A program made the position numbers and the translations under genes. Positions 49,293 through 58,051 of a stretch of DNA of 64,000 nucleotides are shown one piece after another. This stretch comes from DASUSH01 sp036375215 (GTDB lineage: Bacteria > Actinomycetota > Thermoleophilia > Solirubrobacterales > 70-9). The stretch lies in NCBI GenBank assembly GCA_036375215.1, contig DASUSH010000097.1, forward strand, positions 21,045 through 85,044. Reading direction: 5' to 3'. The number at the start of each line of letters is the position of its first letter. Position 1 is the stretch's first letter. The notes below the pieces were generated by a model, which was given only the letters and a program-made list of their open reading frames with translations, was not told the origin of the DNA and ran no database searches.

Positions 49293-51530
49293 ATGACCAC
49301 CAGGACCGCCTACGCGACCTGCCCGCTCTGCGAGGCGACGTGCGGTCTCGAGATCGAGCTCGCGGGCGACGGGGTGAGCAAGATCCGCGGCGATCGCGAC
49401 GACGTCTTCTCGCACGGGTTCATCTGCCCGAAGGGCGGCAGCCTGAAGGCGCTCCACGAGGATCCCGACCGGCTGCGAACCCCGCTTGTCCGCCGTGACG
49501 GCAGACTCGAGGAGGCGAGCTGGGACGAGGCCTTCGCCGAGATCGCTCGCCGCCTGCCGCCGCTCCTCGAGCGCCACGGCCGCGACTCCGTCGCCGTCTA
49601 TCTCGGCAACCCGACCGTGCACGTGCTCTCCCTGGGCCTCTACTCGCGGGTGCTGCTGAAAGCGCTCGGCACGCGCAACATCTACTCGGCGAGCACCGTC
49701 GACCAGATGCCGAAGCACATCTCGTCCGGGCTCATGTTCGGCTCGATGCTCTCGATCCCGATCCCCGACGTCGACCGCACCGACCACCTCCTGATCCTCG
49801 GCGCGAACCCGCTGGCCTCGAACGGCAGCCTGATGACCGCGCCCGACATGCGCGGGCGGATTCGCGCGATCCGCGATCGCGGCGGCAAGGTCGTCGTCGT
49901 CGACCCGCGCCGCAGCCGGACCGCCGAGCACGCGGACGAGCACCACTTCATCCGCCCCGGCACCGACGCCCTCCTGCTCTTCGCGATGGTGGCGACGCTC
50001 TTCGACGAGGAGCTCGTCGACCCGGGCCCCGTCGCCGATCACGCGGAGGGGCTCGACGCGGTCGAGTCGCTCGCCCGGCAGTTCGATCCCGGCCTCGTCG
50101 GGCCGGCCTGCGGGATCGACGCCGAGACGATCAGGCGGATGGCGCGCGAGCTCGCCGCCGCGCCGAGCGCCGCGGTCTACGGCCGCATCGGCACCTGCAC
50201 CCAGGAGTTCGGCACGCTCGCGAGCTGGCTCGTCGACGTCCTCAACTTCCTGACCGGCAACCTCGACCGGCCCGGGGGCGCGATGTTCACGCGCGCCGCG
50301 GCGGGCCAGGCGAACTCCGCCGGCGCGCCGGGGAAGGGCCGCGGCGCCGCGATCGGGCGCTGGAAGAGCCGGGTCCGGGGCCTGCCCGAGACCTTCGGCG
50401 AGCTGCCGGTCTCATGCCTCGCCGAGGAGATCGAGACGCCCGGCGAGGGAAAGGTCCGCGCCTTGATCACGATCGCCGGCAACCCGGGGGTGAGCACGCC
50501 GAACTCGGCCCGCCTCGCCGGTGCCCTCGAGGACCTCGACTTCATGCTCTCGTTCGACGTCTACGTCAACGAGACCACCCGCCACGCGGACGTGATCCTG
50601 CCGGGGCCGACGCCGCTCGAGCACTCGGCCTACGACCTCGCCTTCTACCAGCTCGCCGTGCGCAACGTGGCGAACTACTCGCCGCCGGTGCTCCAGCCCG
50701 AGCCGGAGCTCCCCGACGAGTGGGTCGCGATGCTGCGGCTGACCGGCGTCGTCACCGGCCAGGGCCCGGACGCCGACGTCGCCGCGATCGACGACTTCGT
50801 GGCCGCCGAGGCGGTCCGCCGCGAGGTCGGCAGCGAGCACGGCCCGCTCGCCGGACGCGACGCCGCCGAGATCGTCGAGGAGCTCGGCGACCGCGAGGGA
50901 CCGGAGCGGCTCCTCGACCTGATGCTCCGCGCCGGCCCCTACGGGGATGCGTTTGGGGCGAAGCCGGGGGGCCTCACCCTCGCCGCGCTCGAAGCGGCGC
51001 CGCACGGCGTCGACCTCGGGCCGCTCGAGCCGCGGATCCCGGAGGTCTTGAGGACCCCGAGCGGCAGGATCGAGCTCGCGCCGGAGCGGATCGTCGCCGA
51101 CGTGCCGCGCCTCGTCGCCGCGCTTGGCAGGGAGCGCAACGGGGAGATGGTCCTGATCGGCCGCCGCCAGCTGCGCTCCAACAACTCCTGGATGCACAAC
51201 CTCGAGCCGCTCGTTCGCGGCAAGGAGCGCTGCACCGCGCACGTCCACCCCGACGACGCCGAGCGGCTCGGGCTCGCGGACGGCATGCCGGCAAGGATCG
51301 CCTCGCGCGCGGGTACCGTGGAGGTGCCGGTCGAGGTCACCGACGCGGTGATGCCCGGCGTGGTGAGCGTCCCGCACGGCTGGGGGCACGACGTCGACGG
51401 CGTGCGGATGACCGTCGCCGCGGCGCACCCCGGGACGAACTCGAACCTGCTCGCCGACGAGACCGCCGTCGATCCGCTCTCCGGTAACGCGATCCTGAAC
51501 GGGATCCCCGTCGAGCTCGAGCCCGCGTAG
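49293..51530 (+). CDS. Molybdopterin-dependent oxidoreductase, single subunit
   Basis: 745 residues of the DMSO-reductase superfamily. A [4Fe-4S] site near the N-terminus uses CPLCEATC and later CPKGG. Molybdopterin-binding stretches include LILGANPLASNG, VVDPRRSRTAEHAD, IAGNPGVSTPNSARL and NSWMHNLEPLVRGK at the C-terminus. Around SASTVDQMPKHI the residue that usually coordinates Mo may be Asp, but this needs alignment. No partner Fe-S or membrane subunit lies nearby, so electron acceptor and substrate are unknown. Three bases after the phosphatase gene, so it may be expressed with the stress-signalling operon. Confidence 0.88.
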   Translation: MTTRTAYATCPLCEATCGLEIELAGDGVSKIRGDRDDVFSHGFICPKGGSLKALHEDPDRLRTPLVRRDGRLEEASWDEAFAEIARRLPPLLERHGRDSVAVYLGNPTVHVLSLGLYSRVLLKALGTRNIYSASTVDQMPKHISSGLMFGSMLSIPIPDVDRTDHLLILGANPLASNGSLMTAPDMRGRIRAIRDRGGKVVVVDPRRSRTAEHADEHHFIRPGTDALLLFAMVATLFDEELVDPGPVADHAEGLDAVESLARQFDPGLVGPACGIDAETIRRMARELAAAPSAAVYGRIGTCTQEFGTLASWLVDVLNFLTGNLDRPGGAMFTRAAAGQANSAGAPGKGRGAAIGRWKSRVRGLPETFGELPVSCLAEEIETPGEGKVRALITIAGNPGVSTPNSARLAGALEDLDFMLSFDVYVNETTRHADVILPGPTPLEHSAYDLAFYQLAVRNVANYSPPVLQPEPELPDEWVAMLRLTGVVTGQGPDADVAAIDDFVAAEAVRREVGSEHGPLAGRDAAEIVEELGDREGPERLLDLMLRAGPYGDAFGAKPGGLTLAALEAAPHGVDLGPLEPRIPEVLRTPSGRIELAPERIVADVPRLVAALGRERNGEMVLIGRRQLRSNNSWMHNLEPLVRGKERCTAHVHPDDAERLGLADGMPARIASRAGTVEVPVEVTDAVMPGVVSVPHGWGHDVDGVRMTVAAAHPGTNSNLLADETAVDPLSGNAILNGIPVELEPA

Positions 51531-52184
51531 CTAGCGCTGCACCCGGTAGCTGAGGTGGGTCGCCTTCGGCGACTCCGCGACCCGCTCGGGCACGAGCCGT
51601 GGCGGTGCCGGGCCGACATCCTCGAAGAGCCGCGCCCCGCCACCCAGCAGGACCGGGGCGACGTGGAGGTGCACCTCGTCGACGAGCCCGGCGGCGAGGT
51701 ACTGGTTGCACACGTTGGCGCCGCCCGAGACGAGCACGTCCTTCTCGCCGGCGGCGGCTCGCGCCCGCTCGAGCGCCGACTCGATCCCGTCGGTGACGAA
51801 GTTGAACGTCGTGCCGCCCTTCATCTCGAGCGGCTCGCGCTCGTGGTGGGTGACGACGAAGACGGGATGGTGGAACGGGGGTTCCTCGCCCCACCAGCCG
51901 TCCGAGCGGGGGTCGTCCTCCCAGCCCTGGCCGTCGCGGCCGGCGCTGAACATGTTGCGCCCCATGATCGTCACGCCGGTGCGCTCGACGCGGGCGGCGA
52001 TCAGGTCGGAGTCGACGCCCTCCTCGCCGCCCTCCCTGCCGTGGGCCTCGCGCCATTTCTGCGCCGTGTAGGCCCACTGGTGCAGCTCCTCGCCGCCCTC
52101 GCCGAGCGGATCCGCGAGCGATTGGTTCGGCCCGGCCACGTAGCCGTCGACCGAGATCGAGATGTCGATGATCGTCTTCCCCAC
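51531..52184 (-). CDS. Dihydrofolate reductase family protein (RibD C-terminal type)
   Basis: 217 residues from GTG 52184, with AAGGAGG seven bases upstream. RibD_C/DHFR-like fold: DISISVDGYVAGPNQSL, MGRNMFSAG, VFVVTHH and VSGGANVCNQYLAAGLVDEVHLHVAPVLLGGG. It is an NADPH-dependent reductase of unknown substrate, common in actinobacteria as single genes. Its stop directly abuts the stop of the molybdopterin gene, with no bases between (convergent). Confidence 0.9.
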   Translation of the reverse strand: MGKTIIDISISVDGYVAGPNQSLADPLGEGGEELHQWAYTAQKWREAHGREGGEEGVDSDLIAARVERTGVTIMGRNMFSAGRDGQGWEDDPRSDGWWGEEPPFHHPVFVVTHHEREPLEMKGGTTFNFVTDGIESALERARAAAGEKDVLVSGGANVCNQYLAAGLVDEVHLHVAPVLLGGGARLFEDVGPAPPRLVPERVAESPKATHLSYRVQR

Positions 52185-52267
52185 TTTTCCGCCTCCTTTT
52201 CGATGGACATCGGTTAGGACCACTCGGGTCCGCCAGAATCATCGGCCCGTTACCCGAAAGGAGACCA

Positions 52268-53023
52268 ATGCCCCTCGTCGACCTCTCCGCGCCCATCATC
52301 CAGGATCCCGCCGACTGGCCCGACCTGATCCGGACGGACGTCGAGTTCGAGGACCACGCCGCGGGCGCGCGGGCGATCCAGGCCGTGTTCGGGGTCGGCC
52401 CTGAGCTCCTGCGCGACGGCGAGGGCTGGGCGGTCGACACGTTCACCCGCCTGGGCACGCACAGCTCGACCCACGTCGACGCGCCCTGGCACTACAACTC
52501 GACGATCGCGGGGCAGCGCGCGCAGACGATCGACGAGCTCCCGCTCGACTGGTTCTACGCGCCCGGCGTCGTGATCGACGCCACCGACCGCGAGGACGGC
52601 GAGGCGCTCACCGCCGGCGACGTCGAGGAGCGGCTACCGCGCCCGCTCGCCGAGCGCGACATCGTCCTGGTCCACTCGGGCCGCGATGAGTACTACGGCC
52701 GGGCCGATTACATGGCGCGCGGTCCGGGCGTGACGGCGGAGGCGACCCGCTGGATGTACGAGCGCGGTGTGCGCGTGATGGGCATCGACGCCTGGGGGTG
52801 GGACGTCCCTCTCCACATGCAGGCGCAGGAGGCGATCGAGACCGGCGAGCGGGGGATCTTCTGGGCGGCGCACCAGGCCGACCTCGCCTACTCGCAGATC
52901 GAGCGCCTCGTCAACCTCGCCGCCCTGCCGTCGCACGGGTTCACCGTGAGCTGCTTCCCTCTGCGCCTCGAGGGCGGCAGCGCGGCTCCGGCCCGCGTCG
53001 TCGCCATCGTCCCCGGCGAGTAG
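52268..53023 (+). CDS. Cyclase-family metal hydrolase (kynurenine formamidase-like)
   Basis: 251 residues. The metal-binding signature is present (LGTHSSTHVDAPWHYN, His-x-x-x-His-x-Asp), with VLVHSGRDEYY and GIDAWGWDVP downstream. The family (PF04199) includes kynurenine formamidase and cyclases that hydrolyse amides or lactones. Its Shine-Dalgarno AAAGGAG is well placed before ATG 52268. No tryptophan-pathway gene is adjacent, so the substrate is not clear. Cytosolic, normal length. Confidence 0.9.
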   Translation: MPLVDLSAPIIQDPADWPDLIRTDVEFEDHAAGARAIQAVFGVGPELLRDGEGWAVDTFTRLGTHSSTHVDAPWHYNSTIAGQRAQTIDELPLDWFYAPGVVIDATDREDGEALTAGDVEERLPRPLAERDIVLVHSGRDEYYGRADYMARGPGVTAEATRWMYERGVRVMGIDAWGWDVPLHMQAQEAIETGERGIFWAAHQADLAYSQIERLVNLAALPSHGFTVSCFPLRLEGGSAAPARVVAIVPGE

Positions 53024-53028
53024 GGCGG

Positions 53029-54423
53029 TCAGCCGACCTCGACCCGGCCGACGCTGTCGCCGGCCATGTCGGTGAAGTAGAGCGAGCCGTCGTCGGACGG
53101 GTCGAGCGCGAGCCCGCCGAGGCTCTCGGCGCCGGTCTCGATCACCTCGGCGGGCTCGGAGAGGTCGTCCCAGGCGAACGCGCGGACATCGCCGCTCGCG
53201 TTGTCGGCGACGTAGAGCGCGTCCTCGGAGGCGGCGAGCCCGGCGGGCCGCTCGATCGCGTCGCTCGAGATCACCTCCTCGCCCTCCGCGCCGAGCACGT
53301 AGGCGTACTCGCCGAGCGTCTCCTGCGGCTTGATCCAGCGCCGGCCGAGCTCCTCGATCAGCGTCGTGTCGCCGAATTCCCTGACCCAGTCCTCGACCGC
53401 GCGCGGGTCGTCGCCGTCCGCGGGGCCGTGGGCGGCGTCGGCCCAGTCGGTCACCCCGTTGCCCTGCAGGTGGTGGCTCGCCGGCCCGGGGTGCCAGGGG
53501 CCGACGGCGATCTCGCGCGAGCCGGTGTCGGGAACGAGCCGGCGCACGACGCCGGCGCCGGTGTCGGCGTAGTAGACCGAGCCTTCGTGCTCGACGATCC
53601 CGCTCGGGACTCCCTCGGCGCGGGTGAAAGGCGCGTCGATGAACCGGTCGATGATCCCGTCGCCGTGGAAGCCGTTGCCCTCCTGGTGGTCGCGGTTGAA
53701 GTCGACGAGGACGACGTGCCCGTCGCCGCGGCAACTGTTGGTGGCGGTCCGAGTCCCGCAGCCGTCGAGGACGAAGTACAGGTTGCCGTCGAGGTTCGCG
53801 ATGCCGGCGGCCAGCGGGCTGCCGTGGAGCATGTCGAGGTGGCTGCCCTCGCGCGGCCACACGCAGTTCTCGGCCTCCTCCGACCAGTACTTCGCCGGGC
53901 ACTGGTGGCGGGGCGTGTCGTCGGGCGGGTCATGGCCGAAGCCGGGCTGCGGCCAGTCGTCGAGGTAGCCCTTGCTCTGCCCGGCGAGGGCGTAGGTCGA
54001 CGCGCTGAACAGCGTCGGTCCCATGAAGTTGTTGTCCTTGAAGAACCGGTTGCGCTCCGGGTTGAGCTCGAAGCGCAGGTCGCGGACCTCGTTGTTGGAA
54101 TCGTTCGCCACCGCCAGGTACTCGCCGGCCGAGTCGAACGCGATCCCGTCGGGCCGGGCGACGAAGTGCTCGGCGTAGGCGTCGCGGCGGGTCGCGACCG
54201 TCGTCTCGCCGCCGGCCTCGCCGATGATCGCGATCGAGTCGTCGCCGTGGTTGGTCACCCACAGCTCGCCCTCGGCGTCCGGCCGGAACGCGAGCGCGGT
54301 CGGCTCGGAGAGCCCGGCGCCGGCCGCGACCGTCTCGACCTCGGGATCGGACTTCCCGCCGCAACCCGCTGCCAGCGCCGCGAAGGTCGCGATCGCGACC
54401 GGGAGCCCTGCCCTGCGGATCAA
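53029..54423 (-). CDS. Secreted beta-propeller lipoprotein (NHL/SMP-30-like)
   Basis: 464 residues from TTG 54423 overlapping the upstream lipase stop (TTGA). A signal peptide with lipobox (IATFAALAAGC) precedes a propeller of repeated blades (LSEPTALAFRPDAEGELWVTN, PDGIAFDSAGEYLAVAN, PAGLAASEDALYVADN, LGGLALDPSDDGSLYFTD). A central insert has four Cys with WPREGSH, and Cys pairs that could form disulfides. A lactonase- or sugar-dehydrogenase-like role cannot be shown. It is coupled to the secreted lipase-like gene. Confidence 0.75.
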   Translation of the reverse strand: MIRRAGLPVAIATFAALAAGCGGKSDPEVETVAAGAGLSEPTALAFRPDAEGELWVTNHGDDSIAIIGEAGGETTVATRRDAYAEHFVARPDGIAFDSAGEYLAVANDSNNEVRDLRFELNPERNRFFKDNNFMGPTLFSASTYALAGQSKGYLDDWPQPGFGHDPPDDTPRHQCPAKYWSEEAENCVWPREGSHLDMLHGSPLAAGIANLDGNLYFVLDGCGTRTATNSCRGDGHVVLVDFNRDHQEGNGFHGDGIIDRFIDAPFTRAEGVPSGIVEHEGSVYYADTGAGVVRRLVPDTGSREIAVGPWHPGPASHHLQGNGVTDWADAAHGPADGDDPRAVEDWVREFGDTTLIEELGRRWIKPQETLGEYAYVLGAEGEEVISSDAIERPAGLAASEDALYVADNASGDVRAFAWDDLSEPAEVIETGAESLGGLALDPSDDGSLYFTDMAGDSVGRVEVG

Positions 54424-55421
54424 TCCACCGGTCGCTTGAAGACCTTGCGCACCTTCGGCTCCTTGGCGACCTGCGGCGCCTGTTCCTGCTGGCCGCCGAC
54501 CAGGCCTCCGGAAGCATCGAGGAACGCGGTCGTCTGGGCCTCGTCGAGGCCCGTCGCATAGGGGTGGTCGCACGTGTCGCCCGGCAGCCGCGAGACCTTC
54601 GCGGCCCCCTTCTTCCCCTTGCCGTCGTGCTCGATCGCATCGACGAACGAGTCGAAGGAGACCGAGTCGACCGCGGTGCCGATGTGCGTCGTCTCGCGCT
54701 CGGGGCAGACGTCCTGGATCAGGATGTTGCGCGCGCCCTCGAGCGATGAGGTCGGGTGCCTGCCGTCCTGGGGCTGCACGGTCTGGTCGAAGAGCGAGCG
54801 GACCGTCGTGTAGGAGACGTCACCGGGGGTCTCGTCGGGCTGGGAGTTGATCGCCTCGAGCAGGTTCGAGCCGGCCCGTTGCTGCCAGTTCGCCGGCGGG
54901 CACGGGTCCGCCGTCGAGCAGCTCGCGCCGCCGCCGGCGGTGGTGCCGTGCTGGGTCCCGGCGGCGGCGAGCACGTCGCTCACCTTCTTGCGCAGGTCCG
55001 GCCAGTAGGTGAGGGCGAAGCGCGGCAGGAGGCCGCCCTGGCTGATGCCGAAGACCGCGATCTTGCGGTCCGCCATCGCGTGCTCTTTGCGCAGCGCGTA
55101 GACCAGGTACTCGACCGAGACCTGGATGTCGGCGGTCGTGAAGTCGGGGAAGTTGACGTAGCAGACGGGGTGCCCGTAGGCCTCGAACGCGTCCTGGCCG
55201 ATCAGGTAGCCCTGGTCCCCGGTCGCCCCCGTCCCGGTGACGAACATGAGCGGCGTCTCGCTCGCGCCGGTCGGGTCGATCGGGCACTCGAACGCGGCCT
55301 CGAGGTCCGCCTTCGGGACCGTGAGCTTCGGCCCGCTCGCGGCGGCGGTCGAGGCGAGCGCGAGGCTCGCCGAGGCGAGGAGCGCAGCGATCGTCCCGAT
55401 CCGCTTCACGCGGGGAAGCAT
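54420..55421 (-). CDS. Secreted lipase/esterase-like alpha/beta hydrolase
   Basis: 333 residues with a signal peptide ending near ASTAAASG. The fold of the extracellular lipases (class 2) is indicated by LMFVTGTGATGDQGYL, FGISQGGLL with nucleophile Ser127, and a C-terminal GDTCDHPYATGL in which His is the likely catalytic base. The sequence resembles the fungal/actinobacterial CalB-like lipases. Four or more Cys may form disulfides. Coupled to the propeller lipoprotein by a 4-bp overlap, so both probably act together outside the cell. Confidence 0.85.
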   Translation of the reverse strand: MLPRVKRIGTIAALLASASLALASTAAASGPKLTVPKADLEAAFECPIDPTGASETPLMFVTGTGATGDQGYLIGQDAFEAYGHPVCYVNFPDFTTADIQVSVEYLVYALRKEHAMADRKIAVFGISQGGLLPRFALTYWPDLRKKVSDVLAAAGTQHGTTAGGGASCSTADPCPPANWQQRAGSNLLEAINSQPDETPGDVSYTTVRSLFDQTVQPQDGRHPTSSLEGARNILIQDVCPERETTHIGTAVDSVSFDSFVDAIEHDGKGKKGAAKVSRLPGDTCDHPYATGLDEAQTTAFLDASGGLVGGQQEQAPQVAKEPKVRKVFKRPVD

Positions 55422-55691
55422 CCCAGATCAGACCTGGCCGGGAACGCAGCCGTGACCGGCGAGCGGCTCGACGTGCCCGCCGGCGGCGCGGGCTGCGGCC
55501 GGCGGCGATCCCTACGGCTGGACGGTCACGATCACGCGGCCGGGGTAGCCCGAGCCGATCGTCCTGACCGGGCACGGCGGGTGGCGGGCGTACCCCTGCG
55601 GGCCCGGCCGCCGCGGCGACCCGGTATCCGGGCCCGCTTCGCGGAGGCGCGCCTGCCACGCGCCCCCGCGTCACGGGTGCTTAGCCGGTGT

Positions 55692-56147
55692 TCAGTCGAC
55701 CGGCGTGTAGTTCGGGTTGTCGGCGGCGATCAGCCCGGTGGCGCAATTGTTCGCGTCACCGACCACCGCATCCGATTGCCCCGGGATCGGGTTCCCGGCG
55801 GCGACCTGCGAGTTGGCGCCGGCGTTCGTGGTCACGGTCGAGCCGGGCCCGAAGAACCCGCAGCCCTGCTCCGGCGCGTTGGCCGGGCTGATCACGTAGC
55901 GGAGATCCCCATCCCCGTCCGTGTCGCGCGAATCGCCGTTCGCCGGGATTTCGACCGTCACTGTCCAATTGCTCCCGTTGGCGACGTAGCCGCCGTCCCG
56001 GGTGGAGGTGTAGGTGCAGGTGTCGCCCGAAGGCGAGACGCATCCCTCACCCCCGACCGGGGCGACGATGATCGGGTCGGACGCGACGGCGGTCCCCACG
56101 AACGTGAGGCTGCCGAGCATCGCGCATAGAAACACGAGCTTTCTCAT
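55692..56147 (-). CDS. Secreted protein of unknown function
   Basis: 151 residues with a clear signal peptide (MRKLVFLCAMLGSLTFVGTAVAS) and a well placed GAGGAGGG ahead of ATG 56147. The mature part is beta-rich, with two Cys pairs (EGCVSPSGDTCTY; QGCGFFGPGST, NNCATG) likely to form disulfides. It ends in ADNPNYTPVD. No family recognised. It begins the looser region of the window, where coding density falls. No partner gene is evident; the flanking 270 bp (55422-55691) show no gene. Confidence 0.72.
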   Translation of the reverse strand: MRKLVFLCAMLGSLTFVGTAVASDPIIVAPVGGEGCVSPSGDTCTYTSTRDGGYVANGSNWTVTVEIPANGDSRDTDGDGDLRYVISPANAPEQGCGFFGPGSTVTTNAGANSQVAAGNPIPGQSDAVVGDANNCATGLIAADNPNYTPVD

Positions 56148-56330
56148 GTCCCTCCTCGTCAGATAGACACGGCCTCCATGCCTCGGCATAGTCCTTCCCC
56201 CGTGGCCGTCGGGCGACCGTAACAGGGGTTCCCGGGGCGGCGCGCAGGTTCCCCTGGACCGCTGCGTGAATCGGCGGATCAAGCGCCGGGCCGACCGGAC
56301 AACGGGCTCGGCGGCGGCGGGGTCACCGCT

Positions 56331-57392
56331 TCAGCCCGCGTCGCCGTCGCGCCCGCTCTCGAGCACCACCTTCAACGCGCCCGTATTCGCGGCGTCTGCA
56401 AAGACGTCGTACGCGGCCATCGTTTCGGCAAGCGCGAAGCGGTGGGTCGCGAAGATCGTCGGGTCGAGCCGGCCGCCCGCGATCAGTCGCATCAGCTGCG
56501 GGATCGTCGACGTGTCCACCAGGCCGGTCGTGATCGTCACGTCCCGGATCCACAGCTTTTCGAGATGGAGCGGGGCGGGGCTTCCGTGGACGCCGACGTT
56601 CGCGACACGCCCTCCCGGCCGGATCAGCTCCGTGCACAGCTCGAACGTATCCGGCACGCCGACGGCCTCGACCGCGACGTCGGCCCCAAGGCCGTCGGTC
56701 AGCTCCATGACGCGCGCGACCGCGTCCTCGCTGCCGTTGTTGATCGTCTGGTCGGCGCCGAACTGCCTCGCGCTCTCGAGCCGGGAGTCGGCGATATCGA
56801 TCGCGATCATCGTCCCGGGCGTCTGCAGGCCGGCGGTGAGCAGCGTGGCCAGCCCGATCGGGCCGGCGCCGACCACGGCCACCGTGTCTCCCGGGGTGAC
56901 CATCCCGGCGATGACCCCGACCTCGAACGCGGTCGGGAGGATGTCGGCGAGGAAGATCACCTGGTCGTCGGTGAGCCCTTCCGGCACCTTGTGGAGGGAG
57001 GTGTCGGCGAAGGGCACGCGCGCATACTCCGCCTGCAAGCCGTCGATGAGGTGTCCGAAGATCCAGCCGCCGCCACCGAGGCACTGGCCGTAGCGCGCCT
57101 CCTTGCAGAACCGGCAGCGACCGCACGCGGTGACGCATGACACCAACACGCGGTCGCCCTCGGCGAGGGTCGTCACGCCCGACCCGGTCTCGACGATCGT
57201 CCCGACGGCCTCGTGTCCGAGGACGGTCCCGGCCGTCGTCTCCGGCACGTCTCCCTTCAGGATGTGGAGGTCCGTGCCGCAGATCGTCGAGGTGTCGATC
57301 CGCACGATGGCGTCGCTGGGTTCCTTTATCCCGGGGTCCGGAACCTGCTCCCACGAGCGCTGTCCGGGGCCCTGGTAGACGAGCGCCTTCAT
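56331..57392 (-). CDS. Zinc-dependent alcohol dehydrogenase family protein
   Basis: 353 residues, medium-chain dehydrogenase. Catalytic zinc ligands Cys38 (ICGTDLH), His60-Glu61 (GHE) and the structural zinc loop CGRCRFCKEARYGQC are complete. The cofactor motif is GAGPIGLATLL followed by AIDIADSRLESARQFGA, with Asp suggesting NAD. It oxidises or reduces an alcohol/aldehyde; the pattern is close to Adh proteins acting on short alcohols. Start at ATG 57392. Stand-alone gene. Confidence 0.92.
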   Translation of the reverse strand: MKALVYQGPGQRSWEQVPDPGIKEPSDAIVRIDTSTICGTDLHILKGDVPETTAGTVLGHEAVGTIVETGSGVTTLAEGDRVLVSCVTACGRCRFCKEARYGQCLGGGGWIFGHLIDGLQAEYARVPFADTSLHKVPEGLTDDQVIFLADILPTAFEVGVIAGMVTPGDTVAVVGAGPIGLATLLTAGLQTPGTMIAIDIADSRLESARQFGADQTINNGSEDAVARVMELTDGLGADVAVEAVGVPDTFELCTELIRPGGRVANVGVHGSPAPLHLEKLWIRDVTITTGLVDTSTIPQLMRLIAGGRLDPTIFATHRFALAETMAAYDVFADAANTGALKVVLESGRDGDAG

Positions 57393-57527
57393 CCCAATTC
57401 ACGCTACCCGAGTTCGCGCCGACCTAACGCGGCCGCTCGCGAACAGCTCGTCGGGGGCAGATGCTGGACGGCGGGAACGCGGATAGGGTCCGACGCACGT
57501 GAGCCCGGCCACAGCGAACGGAGGACG

Positions 57528-57857
57528 ATGGCGACGATCTCGATGACCCGATCCAGGACCGGCGGGCTGATGGGGCTTCGGATTCTGATCGACGGCGAGA
57601 AGGTCGGCCGAGTCACTCCGGGTAGCACGGTCAGCCACGAGGTGGCCCATGGGCAACACGAGGTCCAGGTCAGGCGCCTGTGGGCGCACGTGGAAGTCGA
57701 GGTCGAAGTGGCCGAAGAGGAGGAGGTGCGGCTCCTCTGCAGCGAAGTGGACGCCACCGGCCGCAGCGGAGAGGTCTCACCACTCAAGGTGATGACAGCC
57801 CTTGCCAATAACGGCGGGCTGAGCATCTGGCGCGAGGAGGACGCCCCGCCCGCATGA
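57528..57857 (+). CDS. Small beta-rich protein, PEGA-like
   Basis: 109 residues from ATG 57528. The central part (GLRILIDGEKVGRVTPGSTVSHEV) has the PEGA-like strand-turn pattern found in surface-associated proteins, but no signal peptide or membrane helix is present. Internal ATGs at MTRSRTGG and MGLRILID are possible later starts. Function unknown. It precedes the diguanylate cyclase by about 195 bp, a stretch with no gene. Confidence 0.55.
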   Translation: MATISMTRSRTGGLMGLRILIDGEKVGRVTPGSTVSHEVAHGQHEVQVRRLWAHVEVEVEVAEEEEVRLLCSEVDATGRSGEVSPLKVMTALANNGGLSIWREEDAPPA

Positions 57858-58051
57858 CGTGCGTCTCTTCAGACCGCGCATCCTGACCCGCTTCGCGACT
57901 TGGCATTCGTGGTCGGATCGCTCGGGGCGCTCACCGCCGCCACGACCGGCGCCCGGGTATCGAGGCCAGGCACCGGAGTACACTCGATTTTGAGCGGGTA
58001 GGCCGGGGACCAGCGTTCGGCTGGTAGCCGGCGGCCAGCCGAGGAGTCGAG

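Noticed and set aside
49293..51530. A formate dehydrogenase or nitrate reductase assignment
   Set aside because: The Fe-S site and molybdopterin motifs are shared by the whole superfamily. The Mo-ligand region and the lack of partner subunits do not support a specific substrate.
55422..55691. A possible extra gene between the lipase-like gene and the secreted protein gene
   Set aside because: The frames there lack a good start and RBS and read as low-complexity Arg/Gly/Pro; nothing recognisable.
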